Assembly (NCBI GenBank): GCA_037445225.1
Contig: JBBIKW010000006.1
Coordinates: 1 to 64,000, forward strand
Source: M3007 sp037445225
GTDB lineage: Bacteria > Bacteroidota > Bacteroidia > Chitinophagales > Saprospiraceae
Direction of reading: 5' to 3'
DNA: 64,000 bases
Of the stretch, positions 57,293 to 64,000 are shown piece after piece. A model generated the notes under the pieces. That model ran no database searches. It was not told where the DNA came from and saw only the letters and a list, made by a program, of their open reading frames with translations. Made by a program: the position numbers and the translations under genes. The stretch's first letter is position 1; each line of letters opens with the position of its first letter.

Positions 57293-58117
57293 ATGTCGGT
57301 TTTTTTGCGTTTTTTTAGGCGTCTATACAACTACTACTTCCATCCGGAAAAGGAACTGGCCAGGCGTCTGAGAAATCTCATTGGCTTTACTCCGGCATAC
57401 TTGGAGCTGTTCAAACTAGCCTTTCACCACAAGAGCACCTTTTCCTCGCGCAACTACGCTATTGCCAACAACGAGCGGCTCGAATTCTTAGGCGATGCCG
57501 TGCTGAGCACGATTATAGCAGAGTACCTCTTCAGCAAATACCCCAATAGCGACGAAGGCTTCCTCACCAAGATGCGCTCGAAAATCGTGCGGCGCAACTC
57601 CTTAGACGACATCGCCGACCGCATGGGATTGGATATCCTCCTGTCCTTCTACAACACGACGCGCCTATCGCGCTCGATGCTGGGCAACGCGCTGGAAGCC
57701 TTAGTGGGCGCTGTCTATATTGAAAAGGGATACGCCTATACGCGGGACTATGTTATTCGGCGCGTCCTACGCCAATATTTGAATATTCAGGAGCTGGAGC
57801 AGGTAGACGATAACTACAAAAGCCAACTGCTGGAATGGTGTCAGCGACACGGCCACACGGTGGAGTACAAGCTCTTATCGCGCTACAAGTGCGACAAGCG
57901 CGACAAGTTTAAAATAGGTGTCTTTGTAGACGGAAAGAAAATGGGTGTGGCCGACGATTTCAACAAGAAGAGCGCTGAGCAGTTGGCCAGCGAGCGCGCC
58001 ATGCAGGCGCTGCATATCCTCCCTACGGCTAACGGTCAAAAGCAACTGCTCAACGGAGAGGAAGCCGCCGACATCCCAATGAGTGAAGACGCAAGTGACA
58101 ACGACACGCACGCCTGA
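57293..58117 (+). CDS. rnc: Ribonuclease III
   Basis: 274 residues. A double-strand-specific endoribonuclease that matures rRNA and cuts regulatory duplexes. The nuclease signature NERLEFLGDAVLSTIIAEYLF and the second metal site NALEALVGAVYIEKGY are intact. The C-terminal dsRNA-binding domain covers about 175-245 (YKSQLLEWCQRHGHTVEYKL, then KKSAEQLASERAMQAL). A Bacteroidota-type basic N-terminal extension precedes the nuclease domain. It is third in acpP-fabF-rnc. Confidence 0.95.
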   Translation: MSVFLRFFRRLYNYYFHPEKELARRLRNLIGFTPAYLELFKLAFHHKSTFSSRNYAIANNERLEFLGDAVLSTIIAEYLFSKYPNSDEGFLTKMRSKIVRRNSLDDIADRMGLDILLSFYNTTRLSRSMLGNALEALVGAVYIEKGYAYTRDYVIRRVLRQYLNIQELEQVDDNYKSQLLEWCQRHGHTVEYKLLSRYKCDKRDKFKIGVFVDGKKMGVADDFNKKSAEQLASERAMQALHILPTANGQKQLLNGEEAADIPMSEDASDNDTHA

Positions 58118-58126
58118 ACTTCAACT

Positions 58127-59161
58127 TCACTGGCGCGGGGGCGAGTACCGCTCGAAGAAGGCAGAGTAGGACTGAAAAATAGGACCGAAGACTTGGTGCT
58201 GCGTGATATAGTAGTCTTCTCCGTCGTTGACCTCGGTGAGGTAATGAATAACATATTGCTCGCCGGTGTAGCTGTCTTGCCGGATGTTGATGGGCCAGAA
58301 GCGGGCCTTAGTCGCTGTACCGTCTGTTCGCCGTAGCTCGACAATGGCGAACGGCACCAGAGCTGCTACAGAGTCGCGGTAGGGCTCGCTGTTGGCAAAG
58401 GCCTCAGCACCTAAATATTCGTAGCGAAGCAGATAGCCCTCTGCTGCTCCTTTTCGCTGAGGCGTGCGGCTCACTGGCGTGATGCTAAAGAGCGGCTGTA
58501 CCTCATAGGCGGCCTCTCCCACCTTATTTATGCGAAAAGAAGCGCTTCGCTGCTTGGGATATTCTACAGAGATGGACTGAATGCGCTCTGGTTTTTCGGT
58601 GAAGATCATGCGGTCGCGCCAGTTGTCGTCGCCAAAAAGAAAACGCACGCGCACCTGCCCGATGAAACCGGGAATGTGCACTACGTAGGGCTGTTCCGCT
58701 CCCTCCATGATCATATAGGTGCCGCGCTCGTCAGCGGTCACGTCGCCCACGTAGTAGCTCTTGATGAGGCGGTTTTGACGGTCGTACAGCTCCACCTTGA
58801 TGCCTTCGGCAGCCAAAGCGTTGATGGCAGGCCCTTCTGCGGCCTTTGGCGGCACGTATAGGACGTTAAGGCAGCATAGGGTCTGCAAGAGCACCTCTAT
58901 CGCTGAGGGTCGCACCTCATAGCGATCGTTGTACACCCAGTGATCGCCTTGGCGCTTTAGGTCGGCCGTTCGGCCGCGGCGGTCGGCTAAAAAGATGCGG
59001 TAGATGGCATTCGTGTCGCGCACAGCAAAGTCCATGTCCGGAGAAATGAGGCTGCCCGCCTCGCGGCGACTGTTGCGGATGCTAAAATAGAGGGTTGCTC
59101 CACCCAAAAGCAGGAGAAGGGCTAAGAGCACCCAAGTGCGTTTCGAAACCGTTGTGTTCAT
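58127..59161 (-). CDS. DUF4340 membrane-anchored protein
   Basis: 344 residues from ATG 59161. One N-terminal transmembrane helix (about 10-27, VLLALLLLLGGATLYFSI) precedes a periplasmic beta-rich region with the DUF4340 pattern: DTNAIYRIFLADRRGRTADL, then GDHWVYNDRYEVRPSAIEVL and YVGDVTADERGTYMIM. In other Bacteroidota and in proteobacteria DUF4340 proteins often sit beside GldG-like ABC-transporter components; none is seen here. It follows the glucosaminidase-like gene by 116 nt. The function is unknown. Confidence 0.85.
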   Translation of the reverse strand: MNTTVSKRTWVLLALLLLLGGATLYFSIRNSRREAGSLISPDMDFAVRDTNAIYRIFLADRRGRTADLKRQGDHWVYNDRYEVRPSAIEVLLQTLCCLNVLYVPPKAAEGPAINALAAEGIKVELYDRQNRLIKSYYVGDVTADERGTYMIMEGAEQPYVVHIPGFIGQVRVRFLFGDDNWRDRMIFTEKPERIQSISVEYPKQRSASFRINKVGEAAYEVQPLFSITPVSRTPQRKGAAEGYLLRYEYLGAEAFANSEPYRDSVAALVPFAIVELRRTDGTATKARFWPINIRQDSYTGEQYVIHYLTEVNDGEDYYITQHQVFGPIFQSYSAFFERYSPPRQ

Positions 59162-59277
59162 GTTGCGATGGGTTTGTCGCGTTGGCCTTGAGCGCAGCTT
59201 TCTGTCCGCATGCGCTCGGCGGTGCAAAAGAACGGCTTTTCTATCAAACCTCGCCGCGGCAGATGGCCCGGCATCGC

Positions 59278-60027
59278 TCATTGGGTCGAGGCGCTCGGCT
59301 CGTCGAGTTCGTAGACCCGAAAAGCGGTGATCACGCGGCTCGCCTCGGCTTCAAAATTCGCCACGTCGGAGACGCCGTGCTCCGCCAATGCTTTAAGCCA
59401 TTTCCTCCAGTCGCGCCCAGCCTTTTTCTTGGTCTCTGCATACCAAGCCTTTCGGCTATAATGGGCGTTGAAGTCGCGCAAGCTCTCCCACGCCGTATTG
59501 TAGCGGCGATAACAGACGCCCTCCAACGAAGCGACTTGCCCAGGCCAGTCGGCTGTACACCGCATAGCTAAGTAGTTGTTTGCCTCTACAGCGCACTTGC
59601 GTTTTCCGGCAAAACTATTTACATATGCACAGGCCAACAGCACCGAAGCCGGCATGCCAAAGCGCTCCTGTTCCGCTATTGCCGTACGCGAAAAACGCTG
59701 CAAAAAGGCTACCGCCGTCGCATCGTCAATGGCAGGCAAACGGGCCCCCGCAACAGGCGTCTCCTCTGAAGACGCTATCAAGGCAGCCGGCTCCGGTTTG
59801 GCCTCGCTCTCTGTAAAGCGCCCGGGCATCTCTCGAGGCGGCGACAGCGGAACCAGCTCTCCCGCCGGACTGGGCGACCGACGCCGCCACAGGGCCAATA
59901 AAACTAACAAAACCAAAGCCAAAGTAAACCAGTGCTTGCGAAACAACCGCCAAAAGCGCCCTACCACCGCAAAGCGGCTCTTACGAGCACCGCTCTTGTC
60001 GAAGCCAGAAAAAGAACGCGATAACAT
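59278..60027 (-). CDS. Glucosaminidase (GH73)-like membrane protein with altered active site
   Basis: 249 residues from ATG 60027 (a GTG start at 60069 is possible). A basic tail and one transmembrane helix (about 32-47) are followed by a Pro/Glu-rich linker. The GH73-type N-acetylglucosaminidase domain reads TAIAEQERFGMPASVLLACAY, then VNSFAGKRKCAVEANNYLAMRC, DWPGQ, and CYRRYNTAWESLRDFNAHY. In active enzymes the first segment ends LES.AG with a catalytic Glu. Here the matching residue is Asn137 (codon AAT). The domain may bind peptidoglycan without cutting it. Extra cysteines (CAY, KCAV, MRC, VCYRR) could form disulfides. Confidence 0.78.
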   Translation of the reverse strand: MLSRSFSGFDKSGARKSRFAVVGRFWRLFRKHWFTLALVLLVLLALWRRRSPSPAGELVPLSPPREMPGRFTESEAKPEPAALIASSEETPVAGARLPAIDDATAVAFLQRFSRTAIAEQERFGMPASVLLACAYVNSFAGKRKCAVEANNYLAMRCTADWPGQVASLEGVCYRRYNTAWESLRDFNAHYSRKAWYAETKKKAGRDWRKWLKALAEHGVSDVANFEAEASRVITAFRVYELDEPSASTQ

Positions 60028-60231
60028 AGCAATATGCCTGTTTTTTATTTCTGTAAAGAGGAATATCACTTAGATCCTCGCTGTAAAACATGGGTTTTCG
60101 GATGAGATGAAGCCGAGGTGCCCAATCCCAATAGGCCCAAAAACCAGTTCGCCCATCTCCTGATAGCGCATCGCTCCAGCATTTTATCTACTAAAATGTT
60201 TTAAAATGGGCATTCAATGATCTTCAGGGCA

Positions 60232-60239
60232 CAAATTTA
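60232..60239 (-). promoter_or_regulatory. Possible -7 box for the glucosaminidase-like gene
   Basis: TAAATTTG on the minus strand, exact TAnnTTTG, in an A+T-rich spacer with inverted repeat ACAAATT-TAAAC-AATTTGT (60231-60249). The leader would be about 200 nt, so the link is uncertain. Confidence 0.3.
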
Positions 60240-60318
60240 AACAATTTGTTTATTTTAATTTGCAAAGAGCTACCCTAAAAATTTTTTCGCTTCTTCCCAA
60301 TCGCTCAGTTTGAGGCGT

Positions 60319-60807
60319 TTATCTAAAAGGTTTGGTTTTTCTCTTGAACGACCACGTTATCCATACATGGGCGGCCTCGGTGCCATCGGGCAGGGTACCG
60401 ACGGAAAGGATGCGAACGACCTGGGCCTCTGCTCCCGCTGCAGCGCGTTGTACGGCTTGTTCGATATCCTGCACTTCCCGACAAGTGAAGTGCAGGGTGC
60501 GGTCGGCTTTTTTGAGAAAGGAGGCCTCTACGTGTGTGACGAGCATGGATATTGGCTCGGTCTGCCTCCGGACGGCCTGCCAAGCGGGCAAACCTGTGGA
60601 GAGCGCTGCTGCGGCGCACTGCGCGGCAAAGTATAGGGAGCGGAAAGGGTTCTGGGAGCGCCAACTCAGAGGCAGGGCGACCGTACAAGAGGTGTCGTTG
60701 AGGTGTTTCAGACGAACGCCCATAAAGGCAGCGGCAGGTAGCCGCCACCATAGAAAAAGGCAGAGCTGCCAAGGCGCGGTTATCGACAAAGACCACTTTT
60801 TGGGCAT
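60319..60807 (-). CDS. DUF4442 hotdog-fold thioesterase-like protein
   Basis: 162 residues from ATG 60807 (MPKKWSLSITAPWQL). The longer open frame to 61197 has no family support and overlaps the YkuK gene. The DUF4442 core is clear: VRLKHLNDTSCTVALPLSWR, then SQNPFRSLYFAAQCAAAALS, then the basic C-terminal strand. The family has the hotdog fold of acyl-CoA thioesterases. Substrate and role are unknown. It is divergent from the YkuK gene. Confidence 0.82.
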   Translation of the reverse strand: MPKKWSLSITAPWQLCLFLWWRLPAAAFMGVRLKHLNDTSCTVALPLSWRSQNPFRSLYFAAQCAAAALSTGLPAWQAVRRQTEPISMLVTHVEASFLKKADRTLHFTCREVQDIEQAVQRAAAGAEAQVVRILSVGTLPDGTEAAHVWITWSFKRKTKPFR

Positions 60808-60902
60808 AAAGAAGAATGTTCTGAAAACTGGAAAAGTAAATGTTTGGTTTAAAAGAATATTAAATGTCGGGAGGCGCCTTACAAAAGCGCAATAAAAGCC
60901 CA

Positions 60903-60910
60903 TATTTTTG
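60903..60910 (+). promoter_or_regulatory. -7 box for the YkuK gene
   Basis: TATTTTTG, exact TAnnTTTG, 36 nt before ATG 60947. Confidence 0.4.
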
Positions 60911-60946
60911 TTGTGTCTGTCGGCTGCTTCTGAAAAAAATCGACAT

Positions 60947-61417
60947 ATGCTTTGGAGAAGACTTAACGGGCAGCGCATTGAAAAGCCTCTGCTGGAAGCG
61001 GTGGAGGAGACTATACGGCGCGAGCAGGCAGAAGGGCATCGACTTAAAGTGTGCATTGGCACCGACTCGCAAATTTTGGGTGAGGAGGTGCATTTTGCCA
61101 CCGTCATTGTCTTTCTGCGCGAAAAGCGCGGCGGTTTCATGTTTATCTCCAACGAAAAGAGCACTCGCCCTATGAGCTTGCGCGAGCGGATGATCATGGA
61201 GGTGGGTCGATCGGTAGAGGTAGCCTATTCGCTGTGCGAGTTGCTCGACCGCTACGACGTGGGCTTAGAGGTACATGCCGACATCAATACTGACCCTACT
61301 TTTGAAAGCAACGTGGCGCTAAAAGAGGCGATGGGCTACATCTTGAGTATGGGCTTTGAGTTTAAGGCCAAGCCCGATGCGTTTGCCTCGTCGTCGTGCG
61401 CCGACAAGTTTATCTGA
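60947..61417 (+). CDS. Ribonuclease H-like YkuK family protein
   Basis: 156 residues from ATG 60947. It matches the YkuK (former DUF458) family with an RNase H-like fold: LLEAVEETIRREQAEGHRLK, then VCIGTDSQILGEEVHFATVI (Asp of the fold core), LEVHADINTDPTFESNVALK and YILSMGFEFKAKPDAFASSS. Catalysis has not been established for the family; the acidic residues are kept. It is followed 64 nt later by pyrF on the same strand. Confidence 0.85.
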   Translation: MLWRRLNGQRIEKPLLEAVEETIRREQAEGHRLKVCIGTDSQILGEEVHFATVIVFLREKRGGFMFISNEKSTRPMSLRERMIMEVGRSVEVAYSLCELLDRYDVGLEVHADINTDPTFESNVALKEAMGYILSMGFEFKAKPDAFASSSCADKFI

Positions 61418-61467
61418 TCGTCTCTACTACCGCCAGCCCGTTAGACCTACTCCATGGCTGCGCTTGC

Positions 61468-61475
61468 TATCTTTG
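61468..61475 (+). promoter_or_regulatory. -7 box abutting the pyrF start
   Basis: TATCTTTG, exact consensus, ending 6 nt before ATG 61482. The transcript would begin at or next to the start codon. Confidence 0.45.
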
Positions 61476-61481
61476 GCCCCT

Positions 61482-62303
61482 ATGGACCGCGAAACCTTAG
61501 TGCGCGAAATTTTTCGCAAGCGCTCTTTTCTGTGCATAGGATTAGACTCGGAAGCGGAGCGCATACCCCAGTCTTTACGCGAAGACTCTGATGGCATCTA
61601 CACCTTCAACTGCCGAATTGTCGATGCTACGCGCGACCTATGCGTAGCTTACAAGCTCAACGTAGCCTTTTATGAGGCCCGCGGAGTAGAAGGGTGGCGC
61701 GACTTGGAGCGCACCATAGCCTATATCGGTGCCGAACACTTCATCATTGCCGATGCGAAGCGAGGCGATATTGGGAACACCTCGCGCTTGTATGCCCAAG
61801 CTTTTTTCGACCGCTTGTCGTGCGACGCGGTAACGGTGTCTCCTTATATGGGTGCCGACAGCGTGCAGCCCTTCCTGTCCTTTCCGGGAAAATGGGTAGT
61901 GCTGTTGGCGCTCACCTCCAATGCGGGCAGTACAGACTTTCAGCAGTTGCAGCTGCAAGAAAGCGGCGAGGCGCTCTGGGAGCGCGTGCTTGCTACCGCA
62001 CAACAGTGGGGTACTCCGGATAATCTGATGTTTGTCGTGGGAGCCACGCACCCCGAAGCCTTCGCCCGAGTGCGCCAGCGCGCTCCCCACCATTTTCTCT
62101 TGGTGCCGGGCGTAGGTGCACAGGGCGGCGATTTAGAGGCAATTGCCCGCCGCGGACTAACGCGCGAGGGTGGCCTATTGGTCAATGCGTCGCGCAGTGT
62201 GCTATATGCTTCTTCCGCTGCCGACTTTGCACAGGCGGCTCGGGCCGAAGCACTGCGCTTACAGCAAGCGATGGCGCCGATGTTGGTCTGCCTACCTCAC
62301 TGA
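61482..62303 (+). CDS. pyrF: Orotidine 5'-phosphate decarboxylase (type 2)
   Basis: 273 residues from ATG 61482. It decarboxylates OMP to UMP, the last step of pyrimidine synthesis. The longer bacterial type 2 form is recognised by SFLCIGLDSEAERIPQSL at the N-terminus, KLNVAFYEARGVEGW, the catalytic tetrad motif FIIADAKRGDIGNTS, VSPYMGADSVQPFL and VPGVGAQGGD. The longer open frame to 61356 overlaps YkuK and begins before the promoter box, so it is rejected. It overlaps the convergent prohibitin gene by 7 nt. Confidence 0.94.
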   Translation: MDRETLVREIFRKRSFLCIGLDSEAERIPQSLREDSDGIYTFNCRIVDATRDLCVAYKLNVAFYEARGVEGWRDLERTIAYIGAEHFIIADAKRGDIGNTSRLYAQAFFDRLSCDAVTVSPYMGADSVQPFLSFPGKWVVLLALTSNAGSTDFQQLQLQESGEALWERVLATAQQWGTPDNLMFVVGATHPEAFARVRQRAPHHFLLVPGVGAQGGDLEAIARRGLTREGGLLVNASRSVLYASSAADFAQAARAEALRLQQAMAPMLVCLPH

Positions 62304-63205
62304 TTGATGAGGATGGGCGGTGTTTTGTCGTTGCCCAAGATGACAATTTTGGCGTTAGGCGATGCCGCTAATTCCTTCTGTACCTTGATTTGCTCGTATT
62401 GGAGCAGCTTGTCGGTGAGCGAAGCCGTTAGAATGCGCTGGTAGTCGGCAATGCCCTGGGCTTCTACGCGCTTGCGCTCTGCTTCTTGGCGCTCTTTTTC
62501 TAAGATGAAACGCATTTTTTGGGCTTCTTGCTCCGCATTAATTTTGGCCTCGATGGCGGCTTTCACCGATGGCGGTAAATTGATGTTGCGGATGAGCACC
62601 TGCTCGAGCACTAAGCCGCGCTCTTTGAAGTCCTTCTCGATAGCATCGGACAGGCGCTGCTGGAATTCATCGCGCTTGGTCGAATACAACGAGACCGCAT
62701 CGTAGTAGGCAGCGTAGTCGCGAATCTTAGTGCGCACTAGCGGACGCACGATGATGTCGCGGTATTCGCGCCCAATGCTGCGCAGGATGTTGGGCGCTTG
62801 CTCGGGAACGATGCGAAAGAGCACCGTCAGGTCGATCACGACCTCCAAGCCGTCGGACGACAAGACGCGGATGGCATCGTCGCCCATGCGCTGGCTTTCA
62901 TCGTGTACGCCCGACATGGTGTAATTCTGGGTCTTGATGTCAAACTGAGTCACCTCGATCAGCGGGTTAATCACGTTCAGCCCTTCGGTAAGGATGGCAG
63001 GCTGTACCTTCCCAAAAAGGGTTTGAACCCCTACCGTCCCGGGAGGGATCTGTACAAAGCAAGCGCTCAGCAAGCCCAAGACGATTAAGCCAAGACCAAT
63101 AAAACGCCCCATGCGTCCGAAGTTGCCGAAGGGCGAGGGTGCTGAAGGGCGGCCCATAGCCAACGAGATGGCCAACAGGATGAGGCCTATGAAGACGAGT
63201 ACCAT
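62297..63205 (-). CDS. Prohibitin/SPFH family membrane protein
   Basis: 302 residues. Two hydrophobic segments lie at the N-terminus (about 2-17 and 34-50). The SPFH (band 7) domain has VQIPPGTVGVQTLFGKVQPA, EGLNVINPLIEVTQFDIKTQ and RNINLPPSVKAAIEAK. A coiled coil of Glu, Lys and Arg follows (EQEAQKMRFILEKERQEAER). Such proteins build ring scaffolds in the membrane and influence proteases such as FtsH. The specific partner is unknown. It lies 44 nt after pheS on the same strand and may be co-transcribed with it. Confidence 0.92.
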   Translation of the reverse strand: MVLVFIGLILLAISLAMGRPSAPSPFGNFGRMGRFIGLGLIVLGLLSACFVQIPPGTVGVQTLFGKVQPAILTEGLNVINPLIEVTQFDIKTQNYTMSGVHDESQRMGDDAIRVLSSDGLEVVIDLTVLFRIVPEQAPNILRSIGREYRDIIVRPLVRTKIRDYAAYYDAVSLYSTKRDEFQQRLSDAIEKDFKERGLVLEQVLIRNINLPPSVKAAIEAKINAEQEAQKMRFILEKERQEAERKRVEAQGIADYQRILTASLTDKLLQYEQIKVQKELAASPNAKIVILGNDKTPPILINQ

Positions 63206-63249
63206 AGTGCTGGAGTGTGAGTGTGGTGAAACGGTATGGAGAGAAGAGG

Positions 63250-64000
63250 CTACAGTGCGCCAACAAACTGTTGCAGGAGGCGAACGTCGTTTTCAAACAA
63301 TAGGCGAATGTCGGGAATGTTGAACAGGCGCATGGCCTGGCGCTCAATGCCCATGCCGAAGGCGAAACCCGAATAGCGTTGGCTATCGATGCCGCAATTT
63401 TCGAGCACCTGCGGATGAACCATGCCGCAGCCGAGGATTTCTAACCACCCTGTCCCTTTCGTTAGGCGCCGGTTTTCCTCGGTGTCGGTCCCTAACCAAA
63501 TGTCCATTTCAGCGCTGGGCTCGGTGAAGGGAAAGAAGGACGGCCGCAGGCGTATGCGCGTGGCTCCGAACATTTCGCGGGCGAAGTAGAGCAGCGTCTG
63601 CTTCATGTCGGCAAAGGAAACGCCCTCATCGACGTAGAGCCCTTCCACCTGGTGAAACTGTGCATGGGAGCGCGCCGAAATGGTCTCGTTGCGGTATACG
63701 CGCCCGGGTGCAATGATGCGAATGGGCGGTTGGCGCCTTGTCATGACGCGCGCCTGCACGTTGCTGGTGTGGGTGCGCAGCAGCATGCCCGGCGCGCCTG
63801 CCAGGTAAAAGGTGTCCTGCATGTCGCGCGCCGGATGGTCTTCCGGCGTGTTCATCGCCGTAAAGTTGTACCAGTCGTTTTCAATTTCTGGACCGTCGGC
63901 CACAGCGAAACCAATGCGCTCGAAAATAGCTACAATACGCTCTAGGGTGATGGCAATGGGGTGCCGACTCCCCAGCGGCAAGGGTTCTCCCGGGGCCGTT
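63250..64000 (-). CDS. pheS: Phenylalanyl-tRNA synthetase alpha subunit, C-terminal part (runs off right edge)
   Basis: The C-terminal 249 codons are inside the window; the frame is open to the edge, so the real start lies outside. The class II catalytic core is visible: PGEPLPLGSRHPIAITLERI, RVYRNETISARSHAQFHQVE (motif 2), EGLYVDEGVSFADMKQTL, GWLEILGCGMVHPQVLENCG and motif 3 SGFAFGMGIERQAMRLF. It charges tRNA-Phe together with the PheT beta subunit. The TTG at 63981 is not the start, because the preceding codons keep matching the family. Confidence 0.96.
   Translation of the reverse strand, partial: TAPGEPLPLGSRHPIAITLERIVAIFERIGFAVADGPEIENDWYNFTAMNTPEDHPARDMQDTFYLAGAPGMLLRTHTSNVQARVMTRRQPPIRIIAPGRVYRNETISARSHAQFHQVEGLYVDEGVSFADMKQTLLYFAREMFGATRIRLRPSFFPFTEPSAEMDIWLGTDTEENRRLTKGTGWLEILGCGMVHPQVLENCGIDSQRYSGFAFGMGIERQAMRLFNIPDIRLLFENDVRLLQQFVGAL

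Noticed and set aside
60808..61197. N-terminal extension of the DUF4442 frame
   Set aside because: The sequence has no family match and lies over the YkuK gene; ATG 60807 gives the family-length protein.
61418..61481. Upstream in-frame start of pyrF at 61356
   Set aside because: It would overlap YkuK by about 60 nt and start before the promoter box; the conserved N-terminus begins at 61482.

Overview
This 64 kb window is chromosomal DNA of a Bacteroidota bacterium, of moderately high G+C by eye. Four lines of evidence agree. A TAnnTTTG box, the Bacteroidota vegetative -7 promoter element, precedes at least twenty genes on both strands. Start codons almost never have a Shine-Dalgarno sequence. 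Type IX secretion (T9SS) sorting domains are present in a chitinase and in a gene relic. The gene families and neighbourhoods are typical of the phylum: acpP-fabF-rnc, rpsO-pnp, groESL, a fused alpha/beta 2-oxo acid dehydrogenase E1, class II HMG-CoA reductase, DUF2027-Smr and a DsbD-like reductase. I cannot name the genus. No phage, insertion sequence, CRISPR array, plasmid gene or rRNA operon is visible; the content is mainly core metabolism and envelope functions.

Layout. 1-1000: start of a secreted beta-helix repeat protein (runs off the left edge) and the 3' relic of a T9SS substrate. 1-5.4 kb: DksA-like regulator, M43-like protease with an altered active site, MazG, membrane protein, DUF2256 and Smr proteins. 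5.4-9.2 kb: membrane-anchored unknown protein and a TonB-dependent receptor broken at a G7 tract. 9.2-16.5 kb (minus): HMG-CoA reductase, E1 dehydrogenase, GH20 hexosaminidase, lytic-transglycosylase-like protein. 16.6-21.2 kb: AMP nucleosidase, DsbD-like reductase, dicarboxylate symporter. 21.2-26.7 kb (minus): tRNA-Met, GH18 chitinase, RlmB, UvrA. 26.9-28.4 kb: cytochrome c lipoprotein, OB-fold protein, YceI. 28.4-35.1 kb (minus): DUF2200, M1 peptidase, alkaline phosphatase, patatin-like protein, then a probable structured RNA. 35.5-38.2 kb: HtpG and a repeat lipoprotein. 38.2-40.6 kb (minus): SAH hydrolase and a di-haem lipoprotein. 40.7-44.9 kb: second YceI followed by a propeller histidine kinase and LytTR regulator. 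44.9-47.8 kb (minus): Pnp and S15. 48.1-50.1 kb: GroES-GroEL. 50.1-52.3 kb: heptosyltransferase, small membrane protein, tRNA-Leu, TlpA-like protein. 52.4-55.2 kb: SucB and pyruvate kinase. 55.5-58.1 kb: acpP-fabF-rnc. 58.1-64 kb: DUF4340, glucosaminidase-like protein, DUF4442, YkuK, PyrF, prohibitin and PheS (runs off the right edge).

Themes. Several genes deal with amino-sugar polymers (GH20, GH18, an SLT-like and a GH73-like protein). Two separate loci pair a YceI protein with a c-type haem lipoprotein, one of them coupled to a two-component system. Two proteins with otherwise intact family motifs lack the catalytic glutamate. The two chaperone loci share TGTCA repeats upstream. The most original candidates for follow-up are the unannotated minus-strand RNA between the patatin-like gene and htpG, the G7-split receptor, and the group of -7 boxes that abut start codons and imply leaderless mRNAs.
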